Of a stretch of 64,000 nt of DNA, positions 1-11,227 are shown piece after piece. This DNA comes from Eutreptiella sp. 'Long Island Sound 2002' (taxonomy: Eukaryota > Euglenozoa > Euglenophyceae > Eutreptiales > Eutreptiaceae). Every line of letters starts with the position of its first letter. Within the stretch, counting starts at the first letter, position 1. The position numbers and the translations under genes were made by a program. The DNA lies in the NCBI GenBank assembly GCA_964036045.1, contig OZ038381.1:141271596-141335595 (forward strand), written 5' to 3'. The notes under the pieces are model-generated. The model made no database searches and was not told the origin of the DNA. It worked only from the letters and a program-made list of their open reading frames with translations.

Positions 1-2908
1 CAGGACTTTGTCCACCACGTTGCTGGGCTTTGAGTTCCTCAAACGTCCTCAACATGTCCTCAGCAACTTCCTCGATCGACCTCACTCGTCGGTCTTGGCC
101 AGGTCCACCACCAACGCCTCTTCCTCCGCCTTTTCCTTGGCCCTTGCCTTGACCTTTTCCCCCGTCTCCGCCCTTCGCCTTCCAATCGGAAATCCGCTGC
201 TCCTTGGGCTTCTTCTCGGGGTGAGCGGCGAAGTAGGCCTTCTTGTCCGCCTCATACACCTTGCACTGACGGTGGTCATGTGCATGGTTATTTCCCTTGC
301 CATAACAGACCCAGCACCTGTCGTGCTGAGACCTGTACTCCCGGAACGAGAGCGGTGGGTTCCCGATCCTCCTTGTCGCTCTGCTCTTATTGGGTCCCAC
401 CTGGCTCCATCTGGACCGATCCTGCCCATGGTTCCTCACGTTGTGCGCCACAAACGCGAAGAAGTGGGCCTCCTCATGATCCTCCCGGGACCCGGTCCAG
501 TGGTCTTGGCCACTTCCACTACCATCCTCCGCGGAGTTGGCCGTGTCCTACTGGATCTCCCGATGATGGCGATCTTCTCGGTGGCCTCGTTGTCCATGAC
601 CATGTCGATCCTGCACGTGGGCTTCGTTCTTCGCATTGAGCTTCAACTCCACCGTGATGTACTTCACGATCTCGTCAAGGCTCATGCGGGCGAAGATGAC
701 TTGCATCCTCGGCGGCTCCCCGCGCCTCCACTCCACGTTGTTGAGGCGCAGCAACCTTTGCCCCATGGAGTCTCCAAACACCTCCACGTACACGGCGTTC
801 TTCAGTCCCAACATCCGGTTGGGCTCGCCCAGGTTCCTCCTGAAGAACTCCATGATACCCGCATGGGTATCCTCCGCCGCCATGATCCTCACCGCCACCC
901 GCTTCTTGGCGCGCTTCTTCTCCTCGTCCTCCACTCGCCTCTTCCAGTTGCCGGGGAGGACGTCCTTCAGCAAGTGGCGGATCTCACTGGCCTCGTTCCA
1001 GTCTTCCACCAGCTTGAGGCATCTGCGGTACTTCCGCAGATACCGGTTCCACTCCCGGACCCGCAACTCACCGCGGTCCAGCGGCAGTGGAATGGACCAC
1101 AGGTCCTCCAGCTTCTGGTTCGGAGCGTCCACCCGCTCCTCATCCTCCAACCACTGGAGGCAGCCCTGCTCCGTACGGATCAATCCTTCCCGGATCTGAT
1201 CCCGCAGCTCCTCCTTCAGGTCCTGCGCCAGGCGGTGTGGGAATGTCCGGCATACCCACTTATCCGGCGGCGCTCCCCGCATCTTGCCGACGACCTCCTC
1301 GGCAAAGTCCTCCCAATCCAGGATGAAGTCATCCAGGTTGGAGGGGTTGCCATCGTAGTAGGGGATTACGATTCCCCTGAGGTCGTCAATCCTGATAGCG
1401 TCTCCGACGTCTCCAGCCACCACTCCACCGAGACGGATACCACCTGAGGCCGGGGGGTGTGAGTACACTCCCCGTACATCCCTCTCCTCCATGGAGTGCG
1501 GTCCAGTTGGGCCTGAACCCATGGGGTTTGGAATGCGGGAAGGATTTGCTCCATCGGCCGTCCATATGCCCGTATTGGGGTCCTTCGCCCACAGGTTTCC
1601 GCCTGGATGACCTCGACCATGTCCGTCGGCGCTTCCCATGGTTTGCCCCTGCATGGTCTGGCTCTCGATCTTCTCTTCCGCAAAAACTACCATATTCGTC
1701 GTGATCGGTACATCCTGGGCGGCATGGGACATCTGTACCGTCAGGCTCCTCGGGTCCGTGGTTACGTGCCCTTCCCGCATGGACCCAGCCGGTGCCGTGT
1801 GTTCCCCGAGCATTGTGGATTCGCTGATTATGGGAACAAACGGCAGCGCACCCGGGTCAACACGCGGAGGCGCGTATGGTGCCTCTGCAGGGCCGCCCAT
1901 GGGTTTCTCCATGGCGCTCCTGAGGGTCTTAACCCGCTCCACCAGCTCTACAGCGGCCGGCTTTGCCGGGAGCTCCGGACCCGAGGCGAGGGGCTGTAGC
2001 TCCTCTAGCCTTTTCAGGCGTCCCGACATGTCCTCCACCAAGTGGAGGAGGCTGTCCACCACTCGCTGCTGCTTCTCCAGGGCCAGCTCCAGATTCTCCC
2101 GGTACCGGTCCCGTTCCGCTCGCAGCTCCTCCATGTCTTTCTCCGCGGCCGACTAGTCGTCCAGGATCCCCGCGACGTCCTCCTCTAGACCGTCCTTGGC
2201 GTTGTCCAGGCGGTCAAGGCGATGCACGATGGCGTCCATCCCCATCTTCGGGTACTTGTCCATGAGGAAGGACACGTGCTCGCAGTGGCACGCAGCGGGC
2301 TTTCCGCCGGATTCAGCGCATCCCGCGGTTCCCGGCACCTCAGACTCATCGCCCATGGGCGTATCGCCTATGGCGTCCGTCTCTGGTCCCGTGTGCCGGG
2401 GCACAGGTGCCGTCCGGGCCCTGGCTGGCCTCTCCAAGCCCTCGGCGTCGTGCTGCGGGTCGGGCTCTTGGGCCGTATGCGCCCAGGCGATCAGCGCGGA
2501 CATCTCCGACTCCGAAGGTGGCTCGTAGGCTGTCCCATAGCCCTCAGAGTGCCCCTCGGATTCCCATACCCTGACCGGGCTGGGGTCCGTGTCCATAGCC
2601 CCGGCGTCCCTTGCCGCGGACTTGGGTGACCCGCGCTTCCGGTAGCGCCGGGCCCGTCCTCCACTGCTGCCTGAATGGCAAGCCTCATCAGAGTCCTCCG
2701 CGGCAGAGCGGAGGTTGCATGCCTTTCGGCAGCGACGCTCACACATGGAGACCAGGTCCTCCATGTCACGTCCTCCTCTTCCCGAATGTCGTACTTCTCT
2801 TCGGGCTTCAACTTCCGGAGTTCGCCATGCTCTTGAACGTCTCGGTTCTTCTATGGCTCCAATCTCCGGCGTGGTCTCCACCGAGTCCACGATGCGCACT
2901 CGGGGCAT
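1..2908 (-). pseudogene. gag: gag polyprotein of Ty3/gypsy-type element 1, cut by window edge
   Basis: One minus-strand frame stays open from 3070 to the window start except for two TAG codons (2153-2155 and 548-550). I place the start at the ATG at 2908 because the primer-binding site at 2973-2984 lies inside the upstream part of the frame. Order: a charged low-complexity N-terminus; a coiled coil just after the first TAG (begins MEELRAERDRYREN); a Pro/Gly-rich linker; a gag-type capsid region starting near YYDGNPSNLDDFILDWEDF; and a zinc knuckle at 263-316 of form CX2CX8HX4C (starts CWVC, ends HRQC). A Gly/Lys/Gln tail follows. The family role is assembly of the virus-like particle and RNA packaging. 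Both stops are amber and the frame continues coherently after each, so readthrough or a recent point mutation are both possible. No protease or RT is inside the window. Confidence 0.75.
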
Positions 2909-2972
2909 ACTTGGGCAGGGCTCATAAGGGCCCAAGTCCCCGGGTCGGCGGATGGTAGGGGCAGCAGGTAAG

Positions 2973-2984
2973 CCTCTGCTACCA
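2973..2984 (-). other. Primer-binding site of element 1 (initiator tRNA-Met type)
   Basis: Minus strand reads TGGTAGCAGAGG, complementary to a tRNA 3' end CCTCTGCTACCA. It lies 65 bases before the proposed gag ATG, the usual LTR-PBS-gag order. The matching 5' LTR should therefore begin at about 2985 and extend to higher coordinates. Confidence 0.65.
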
Positions 2985-5707
2985 TAAAGAAGGTCCCTAC
3001 CAGGACCGGCCCCCGCTGTGCCCCTTCCGCCTGTAACCCCTGCCGATTTGCTCCTGATCAACGATTGCATTGCTCAAAATCCAAGGTTCCAAATCCAAAA
3101 ATATAGAAAATAAAATCCTCCTTCAACCTGGAATGGCAACCAGATCCCACAAATACAGCAATAACCCAATGCACAATCCAAATCAGGCTGTGGGCTTTCG
3201 TTCAGCACACCGGTCGTCCCACGGTGGCGGGCATGTACAAGAATTGCACCAAAGAAGAAAGCCCTGAAATTGGCATATGAACACCAATAAAGCAACGTTG
3301 GGGAGAGAGGTAGACATACACATTCACAGCCATACACCCCTCATTCCCTGGACTCAAGACCTTCCCTTGACTCACCAACATATTACCCTGAGCCAGGTCA
3401 AATGAGATGGCTGAATGCCATGTGTCATAAGTCACTACACAAACCCCAAAAATGTGTTCATCTCGGAGCCTTTAAATCCTAGCCCATTAGGGGTGGTGGC
3501 GTGTCATGGCCTAGAGTGGCACTCAGGACCATGCTCTACCCTGACATAACCTTGGTTGGACTTGGAGTCGAATGGGCCCGGAGAAATGCCCCATGAGTTT
3601 GAACTCATAACATGCCAAAAAACGGCCAATTCACACCATATTGGCCATATATCAAATATATGCTCAAAATTGAAGTTACTACTTACCCGAAGGCTCAACG
3701 TATGCATAGAATCGGAGTCTAGTATTCATGGAGAATAGAGACCAAAGATCAATGCCCATGTACATCCCCACTTTACCCTCGAAACCCCTTCTGATATGGG
3801 CGCCACACACTGCCCAAGTCAGCCCATGATCTTGAGACCAAATCTTGTTATCCTTCGTGCGCCAAGCCAAATGGAGTGCGCGATCCAGCATATGGTGGTG
3901 TTCAACTCCGAAGCATATGCCAACATATGAACAACATAACATGGTTCGACCTCCCAGTAGGCTTCTTGCTGTTCGCCGACCAGGTAAGTACACAAAACGC
4001 AAAAATGAGCAAAAATTGAGGTCAAAAACATGAAAATATGACCAAATACAAAGTTGTCATGATAGTATATCTCTATGCTCACCCGTGATATCCGCTCATG
4101 GTTCTTTACACAAATGATTGGAACCATTGGCAAACAATTCCCCCACTTGGATCCCCAATCGGGCGCATGGAGATACCTTCGCCACTCATATCTACATGCC
4201 CCATGAAAATGGGAGTGCACTCATGGATCTCTTTGCCAAACATACCATGAGCAATACATATGCGGTAGACTTGGTCTAGCGCTTTGAATTCCACAATTGA
4301 GACATGGGCAAAACCCTTGTCACGTATGGCTCCCCATCTCCTCGGCCACACGAAGATATATAACATGGGCGTGAGCATATCAAGACATATACCATGCATA
4401 TAAAACATATCCTCAAAATGTGGCTCCCACCACGATATGCCATGTCGCTCCATGGCCATAACTTCACGTTAAAAATACGTGGAAACCCGAAGAAAATTAT
4501 CTATGCAACCCCAACACTCATGCGGTACACTCGAAAGTCGCATTAAAATATTCGGTTGCACGGTCCAAGAGTTATATATCACTTTATACCCTCTTGACCA
4601 TTATCCCTTGCTACATCGGGCATGTGTACACACCAAAGGCGTTTGATGCTTCTCAAATTAAGTTGAGACCAAGGCGCTTGCAACGCAACCTTCCTTATTC
4701 TCTTTCCTCAAACTCGCTTGTAGATATGGCCCTTCCAAGTGGTCCCACGATTCACTTTTGTTTCCCTTATATCTCCAAGTCAAATGGGTGGCAAGTATAA
4801 GGGAAACCTGATTCTGGCATAGGGAAAAGAGTATGACCACTCAAAGACGACCAAATCAAGTGCGGTGATGTCGAAGTCGAAAATCTGATTTCGACATCTC
4901 GAGAAATTCAGATTAAAATTTCGAGTGCTTATTTAGAAAATTGCGGAAGCAACGAGCCCTTTGCTGATGAAATCTGACCCTTCAACGGAGTATCCGCCAG
5001 AATATCTGGAAATAACAGTTAACCAATCGGTTAACGCAAAATCGCGAGCCAACTGACAGTCGCCGATACATTGACCATCAGAACGAAAGGCTGAAAAATT
5101 ACGGAAACATTATGATAATAAAACCCTGTTGATTCCTGATATTCTGATATGTGAATCTCCGCTGCCGGCGCCTCGGTACTGAATATGGCCGCTCGTAGCC
5201 GGAATGGCCAAACCTATCACACTATCACATCGGTTTATTTCAGGTGGACGGGAGAGTATGATATCAGCCAATGGCGGCTTGCCGGCACATAGATACACAC
5301 CCCAAGTGACCCCAAGATGGCCACGGGGGTCCGAACCGGCTTCAGAACATGCAGAACAGAAAATGATGTTGCAATCATGTTTTCTGTAGACCATGTTCAT
5401 CCAAAAAACAAGCGGAACGCAAAATGTATTTATTGGCCAATTTCTGCTAAAAGGACTTCATTTTCCACTGAAACCACAAGCTTTATTTATCTTTTTATAG
5501 GTTTTCTTTGTTTTCGGCTGTCCGAAAAAAGGCACAAAATGGCACAAATGGTAAGAAAGATACTTTCTTTGGACTAATATTCTAATTTCAAAAAACAGAG
5601 CCTGTGAAAAACTATTTTTTTGCATGGTCCCAAATTGGTGCATTCCGTGTGATTTTGACCATGCAACTTGAGCCGCCTAAGCGCTTGTTAAGGACCCCGA
5701 CTGGCGT
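2985..5707. other. AT-richer non-coding stretch, probably LTR/UTR of elements 1 and 2
   Basis: No frame of convincing coding character is seen on either strand, and base composition is clearly less GC-rich than the flanks. By position the right-adjacent side of the PBS (from 2985 upward) should be the 5' LTR of element 1, and the left side of element 2's protease should be its 3' part. I could not find a matching second LTR copy, so no boundary inside this stretch can be set. Confidence 0.4.
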
Positions 5708-6676
5708 TTAAACTGGGCCACACTGTTCACAGGTGGCTGGCTGTTGCGCATCACATAGGAAATGGACCCGACTGCAGGGGTCCTTACACATGACACACCA
5801 TTGGCACGAGACGTCAGGCACAAACTGCACATGGTGTGCAAGGTGCACACCTCCATTTCGCGTATCTGCGTTCGTTGCTTCTGGTACGTCTGCCCGGCTT
5901 TCATGCTCAATCGTCGATACGGCGGTGCGCTGCCGAACTTCAGAACTCTGCAGAGAGGGGGCAGAGCGTTCAACAGCGTGCGGGTCGCCGTGTTGGTGAC
6001 GAAGCACGCAAAAACCCTTGAAACACCCTCGAACCGGCACCAGAGCCTCCTGCCCTGGAATCACAGCCAACCAAAATGCATGCAAAAGAGGATAGCCCAA
6101 AATGAGCCGGGGACCAACTGCTGCAACATGCAAAAGGACATTCAGACATTTCAAAACTTTATAACCCTCAGGGGTAATGACAGGCAACGACAACGTAACT
6201 GTAACTGACTGAGTTCCTCCCGCAAGTGCTGCTTTGCCCGCTGTGAGAAGAATGACCGGACTCTTTGTGCTGTGGACCGCCTTCAAGTGAGCTCGCAGCA
6301 ACTCAATCCCAATGACACCTGCCACTCCGCAACCAGTGTCCACAAGGGCGGTAATGATCAAGTCTGGCAACTGCAGACCATCAGCAAACTGAAGCCTTGT
6401 CTGGGCTGTCAGCCCTCTGCCTTGACTGGCTGTTGCCGTTTTCAATCGTCTCGGCCACTTCAGGACTTCGTACGTAATGTCCTTCACCTGCACCGTGCAC
6501 ACGTCGAGAGCGACTACTTGCTGATGGCGGAGGGTCTTGGCTGCATCGACGTGCAGGGCTTTCACCGCCTGATTGCGACGACTGGCCTGCGGATGGCTCA
6601 GCCTATGAGCGGCTCGGACAGCGTGGCGTTTCCTGCAAATCAACAGCTGTCTGTCCTGGGGGGGCTCCCCATGTCC
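5708..6676 (-). CDS. Retropepsin-like aspartic protease of element 2 with Cys-rich tail
   Basis: The frame has an active-site motif LVDTGCG (DTG codons at 6332-6340) and, about 100 residues on, LILGYPLL, which matches the second conserved stretch (ILGxxFL) of retroviral-type aspartic proteases. In this family the enzyme works as a dimer and cuts gag-pol. After the protease fold comes an unusual C-terminal tail containing SCQWCVMCKDPC, later HFLC, then TCEQC just before the stop, which could bind zinc. The same frame continues upstream into the gag zinc knuckles through a single TAG at 6677-6679, so protease and gag look like one polyprotein. No RT, RNase H or integrase follows downstream, so the element is truncated or rearranged here. 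Confidence 0.7.
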   Translation of the reverse strand, partial: GHGEPPQDRQLLICRKRHAVRAAHRLSHPQASRRNQAVKALHVDAAKTLRHQQVVALDVCTVQVKDITYEVLKWPRRLKTATASQGRGLTAQTRLQFADGLQLPDLIITALVDTGCGVAGVIGIELLRAHLKAVHSTKSPVILLTAGKAALAGGTQSVTVTLSLPVITPEGYKVLKCLNVLLHVAAVGPRLILGYPLLHAFWLAVIPGQEALVPVRGCFKGFCVLRHQHGDPHAVERSAPSLQSSEVRQRTAVSTIEHESRADVPEATNADTRNGGVHLAHHVQFVPDVSCQWCVMCKDPCSRVHFLCDAQQPATCEQCGPV

Positions 6677-6679
6677 CTA

Positions 6680-8113
6680 GACCTGTGCCGTATTAGGACA
6701 GTCGGCCTGCCAGTGGCCCTCCTTGCCGCACTTCTGGCAGGCGCCAGGCAACTTCCGGCCTTGAGATCCACAGCGACCATGGTGCGGCAAGGATGACGGT
6801 TTTGACCCACCTGGCGTCCCCTTCCGCGGCGTATTCTGCGTGAACGAACTCGATTCGAGTCGTCTGAACCCTTCTGGGCTCCTTGGCCTGAAGCTGTTGC
6901 CACTTGCCGACCTCCGGAATCCTGGCGGTGTTCGTTGGCGCTCGGAATTCTCTCTTGGTCGCTCGCTTAGCGCTCGCTAACAGTACGGGGCGGTGTGTCC
7001 TTGCCGTCCACAGATGGCACAGGTACTCATGCGGCAGTCCCGGGCCAGGTGCCCTGGTTTGCCACAGGTATGGCACGTGCCGGACGAAGACACAAGGCGT
7101 CTCTTTTCTTCCGCACGCTGGCGGTACGAGGAAAGCGAATCAGACCTCGGTCGTCCTTCCATCCGCGTGCCTCCCGGCGTATTTGACCGCTGATGGTACT
7201 GGTCGTGATCGCGGCGTCCACCAGAACCAGAACGCTCTTGGTTGTGATCGCGGCGTCCACCAGAACCAGAACGCCGCTGATGACCGTCTCGTGCGCTTGG
7301 CGATGAAGAAAGTCTGGCCTGTGAACCTGAGCGGCCATTGGAACCAGAGCGTGCACAATTGGAGCCCAAGCGTCGCAAATTGGTGCCAGGACGGAAGTCC
7401 GGGCGCAACTGCATGGCCCGCACCTGCTTGCTGATGCCCTGGGCCTCCAGGAGGAACCGCTCGCTCGTCTTCGCATACTCCTCTTGCAGCAACATCCGCA
7501 GTACAATGAGATGCACCTCCAGGTAGTGGTGTTCGTTGGCATTCTCTGACTGCTTGTCCCAAATCTTTTGATGCGCCCGACGGGCGCATACATCCTCCGG
7601 ACATTCACCGCAGTGCTGCTGCAGCAAGACTGACAGCGCGTTCGTAGCCTGCCGGTTGGTCATCCCGTCCGTGACTTCGGCGCCTTCCTCAGACCAGTCC
7701 GACATGAAGTGAGCCCAGGTCACAGCGACCAACGGCTGTGCTGGGATGTGGCGCCTCCTGAAACGCGCACCCGGTTCATGTACGTTCCGGATCTTCCTGC
7801 CGGTGATGTCCTGGTACAGCTCCCCGAACGTGAACTGCTGACGGTGGCGGGTCTTGGCATGTCGCTCCCGAGTCTGTTCATTCTTGATGGTGCACAAAAG
7901 CCAATCCGTTCGCTCTCGCTCATCAAGACAACGGTTGTACCCTTCACGCCAGCAGTCGTACCGTTCCTCCCAGTCGTCCAAGGTGGACGGGTCTCCATCC
8001 CAACGGGTCACGGTTGCCATCTCTTGGATCACCCCCTCCGAAGTGGGGCCGACCCATTGGCTGCGGCTGCCATACACGCCACCCATGCCAGTGGTCTGGA
8101 CCTCATGAGGCAC
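6680..8113 (-). pseudogene. gag: gag capsid/nucleocapsid part of element 2 with three CCHC knuckles
   Basis: The capsid-like segment starts near MATVTRWDGDPSTLDDWEER, similar in layout to the gag of element 1. It is followed by an Arg/Ser/Gly-rich basic linker with a repeated GSGGRRDH unit, then CHTCGKPGHLARDC and CAICGRQGHTAPYC, two zinc knuckles in tandem. A TAG (6977-6979) follows the last Cys. The same frame then runs on through a basic Ser-rich stretch to a third knuckle, CQKCGKEGHWQADC (6698-6739), and a second TAG at 6677-6679 before the protease. CX2CX4HX4C knuckles bind retroelement RNA. Two in-frame amber codons are the only breaks. Confidence 0.75.
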
Positions 8114-8564
8114 CGCGCCCCTGATGTCAGGCTTGACCCGCGGTCAGACCTCCGTGAATGCCATTCCTTCATGGGATTTTCATGGGAATCACTCGTGGTA
8201 TGAGGCGCCCTTTCTTCCACTCGTCCGAGCTGGTGCAGGCGAGGTTGGGGATGAAGTAACCATCCCGGCAATACGGCCAAATCTGAGCCCATCTCGGATG
8301 TACCTCGCCGTACTCCTGCGAATGATCCAGCGCTCATCTCCGCTGAGTAGGGACGAGCCACTGTGGTGCCGGCGGCAGGAACTTCCGTACTCGCGGCTGT
8401 CCAGGATCTACGTACTGCTGCTCACCATACGGCTGTGCGTCATATAGCTGATGATGTTGTTTGTGTTCACGGTTCCCTCGTAGCCAACCTGTGGGTACTA
8501 GGAATGGTCCTTGGACCTGGTCTCGTCCCTGTCCCGGCTGGAACTGCTGTCACTCGGGCTGTCC
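8114..8564 (-). pseudogene. Decayed Gln/Pro-rich linker of element 2 gag
   Basis: The frame of the coiled-coil piece upstream continues as Gln/Pro/Tyr-rich sequence but meets several stops, mostly TGA. Reading then moves to another frame to enter the capsid segment at about 8113. This looks like a disordered gag linker that has accumulated nonsense changes and at least one indel. Confidence 0.45.
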
Positions 8565-9500
8565 CTAAAGGTGTCCTGGAGGTTGTCCCTGAGGTTGTTG
8601 GGGCTGCACCTGATATGGCGCAGCATGCAGTGGAGGCCGGGGCGGTGACGAAGACGACGCTGCAGTTGAAGCCGTTTGGTGCGCATGTTCCAAGGTGTGC
8701 TTGACCCGCTTGGTCCGGCGGGTCATTTCTTCCACACATTCCTGGAGCTGCTGGATGTTCTCAATGTTCTTCCTCTCCAGTTCCACTCGACGCAGCTCGT
8801 TGTCATCTAGACTCTCGACTTTGCGGTCGTATGCCTCTAGGCGGTCCCGGATGGAGCGACAATGGGTGTCACACTGCCCGTCTAACGACACAGCAACGGG
8901 GCTCGGACGTTCTCCTCGGTGTTCTTGTTCAACGCTGTCCATCCGTCCCTGAGGGGTGGCCCTTCGCTTGGCGCTCCGCACTCTCTCATCCGCCAGGTCC
9001 AACTGCACGGCAGAACTCAGATGCTGCCCTCCGGCGATCGTCTCGTTGTGGCGCTGGATACAGCGCTGTCGGACTTCATCCAACGCATCCTTCAATACCT
9101 CCACGTCCTCGCTGACAACTCCGAGAACCCGATCCACGGACTCGTTGGTCACGCCAATCCTTGCTGCGGCGTTCACGGCGTCCAACTTGTTGTCGATGTC
9201 CGTGATCCGTTCCTCACATTGTCGATGGTCAGCCTTGTCGTCCTGAGACCATCCCTGCAGGATCTGGATTTCTCGGTGTGAATCCGCGTTGCCCTACAGC
9301 AGCGTCTCGAGCCGCGTACTCACAGCACTGATCTGCTGCTCGATCAGGTCTTGCGTTCCCGGCCAGCGCTCCTTGAGCGAACGAAGCGTTACGCCCATGT
9401 CAGCCAGGGCTGTGTCATGGCTCCGGAGCTGGCTTTGTTCTTCCTCTCGAAAACGCACACACCGGCTGCTGCTCAGGGCGCTGCACCAGGCGTGAATCAA
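8565..9500 (-). pseudogene. Coiled-coil segment of element 2 gag (C-terminal half)
   Basis: A charged, heptad-rich helical region in one frame, interrupted by a TAG at 9294-9296 and ending at a TAG at 8565-8567. It holds stretches such as LDDNELRRVELERKNIEN and LQECVEEMTRRTKRVKHTL, then a Ser/Pro/Gln-rich end. It overlaps the next upstream segment in another frame near 9415-9500, so a frameshift lies there. Coiled coils in gag proteins usually support oligomerisation; that role here is inference. Confidence 0.55.
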
Positions 9501-11076
9501 ACTCTAACGCCGCTCTGAGGGCCAGAACTTCCTGCGGGGCGGTCTCAACCGACATCCTGGAGGACTCAACACCGGGGGCCTGCTGCTGCATGTGGTCCTT
9601 GGCGTCGACCACCATTGTGGTGGCGCTGTCCCTCAGGATTCTGACCTCTTGGGCTTGTGCCGTGGCGTCCCTCAGGGCCTTCTGCACCCGTGCCACCCTG
9701 TCTTTAGCCTGCTCCGCATACTGTCTGAGGCGATCTTCACGGCGCTTGTCCTGAACCGGATCAGCGAGTCGTGGTACTCCGTCAGCAGCACCTTCCTGTG
9801 CTTCGAGGTCGATCCGGCGCTCAGTACGAACCATGGCAACGTCCGATTTCTCAACCTGACACTTGATGCCCTCCTTGGCTGTCTCCAGACCCTTGAGCAA
9901 CTCATCCTGACGCTGCTGGGATCGCTTGGCGTCTCGTTCCATACTTTCAAACTCACGCTTGGCCTCACCATCCATGGACCCAGCCCTCTGTTGCACCATC
10001 CTCACCTGGTCGTCGAGCTCCGCCATCTTGGCTTGGAACTGTGGACTTTGCGCAGCCCGCTTGGCATGGTCCACTTCCTGCTCAATGGTCTTCAGGGTCT
10101 GGCAGAGCTCCTCTCGCCAAGCAGCACTCGACTCCATTTGTTGCCGAAGCTCCCGCTGCTGCTCATGAAGAGTCTCCAATTGTTCCTTCGAGGCCATGTT
10201 TGTCCCCACCTGCTGATGAAGCTCATGATGTTGTTGTTGGAGCCCATCAACCCTCTCCTTTAGCGCCGCGCTCGCGGACGCACTCCTTGGCAACTTGTGT
10301 TGCCTTTGGAGTGCACCAACGCGTGGTGTATTCGCATCCGCACACTGTTGGAGGCTCTGTTGTCGCTTGTGAAGTCCTCTTTATTGGTCTTGCAGCGCAT
10401 TGTGTTGTCCCTGAAGCGCCTCAATGAGCACCTGTGTCATGGCGGTTGTCCCCAAGGCGGCTTGGTAGCGTGCTCTGCTCCCGCTGGACCTTTTAAGTTC
10501 TTTGTGCTCTACTTGTAGTGACCTCTGTTGTCCTTGGAGCGATTCAACACGCTCTTGCATCGTGGTGACTGTCTCCAAGCCGGCTTGCAAACGTGATTTG
10601 CCCTCGTTCGTTTTTTTGAGTTCTTCGTGGCATACTAGAAGCTCCTTTATAGCGTTTGTGACGGAAGTCATTTGTTTGGTGCTCTCAGAGCCTTGCATAG
10701 GCCTGATGGCCTTGGCTGCGCACATGGCCCTACGAACTATCTTGTAGACAATGGCCTGGCCGACGAAAATTTGTTCGTCTTCCGCACCTCCGCGCCCCCG
10801 GCGTGCGAAGATTTGCTCGTCGTCCATCTCGTCACGTCTTCGTCTCCTCAACGGTAATTTGGCCTTGGCCTTTGCATGTTCGGCTTCAACCCCTACAGGC
10901 AGACCAAAACTAAGTCTTCTCCCTGGTTCCTCAACACCCAACAGTGAACCAACGGACCGAAAGTACGATGACTCAATTTGGGTCAGGGTCATGGCCTCCA
11001 AAAATTGATCAAAATTCTCATCGCGAGGAACTTGAGGAAAAGACTTAAGGGGTGATCTCACTTGGGCGGTATCCAT
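9415..11076 (-). pseudogene. Coiled-coil N-terminal region of element 2 gag
   Basis: Starts at an ATG at 11076, 15 bases after a primer-binding site, which fixes this as the N-terminus of the element's first protein. It is one frame with a single TAA (about 10381-10383) splitting 10381-11076 from 9415-10293. After a basic stretch (KLPLRRRRRDEMDDEQ), nearly all of it is Gln/Glu/Arg-rich heptad sequence, with repeated blocks resembling LQGQQRSLQVEHKELKR and LHEQQRELRQQMESS. With the two following pieces the helical part is several hundred residues, far longer than the N-terminal region of typical Ty3/gypsy gag. Function beyond self-association is unknown. Confidence 0.6.
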
Positions 11077-11090
11077 AGAATTAGGATCCC

Positions 11091-11104
11091 GGAAACTGCT
11101 ACCA
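11091..11104 (-). other. Primer-binding site of element 2
   Basis: Minus strand reads TGGTAGCAGTTTCC directly after a CA (LTR end ...ATTTCA). The first nine bases match the initiator tRNA-Met type seen in elements 1 and 3. It sits 15 bases upstream of the gag ATG. Confidence 0.55.
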
Positions 11105-11227
11105 TGAAATCAGCTTGCCCTTGCACTAATTTTTGAACCTTGTATTTGATTTGGATTCTTCAAAAAATAAAACTTGCAGAGTTAAAGATTTAACTATTGA
11201 ACAAACCTTGGGCAATGCTTTACAAGG
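11105..11227 (-). repeat. Remnant of the 5' LTR of element 2
   Basis: Sequence immediately 5' of the element 2 primer-binding site on the minus strand, ending in CA as LTRs do. Only 123 bases remain before the LTR of element 3 starts at 11228, so element 3 probably inserted into this LTR. The rest of the LTR was not found. Confidence 0.4.

Noticed and set aside
8-1447. 479-codon plus-strand frame at the window start
   Set aside because: Opposite strand of the element 1 gag; the minus frame has the zinc knuckle and capsid-like region, the plus frame has nothing recognisable.
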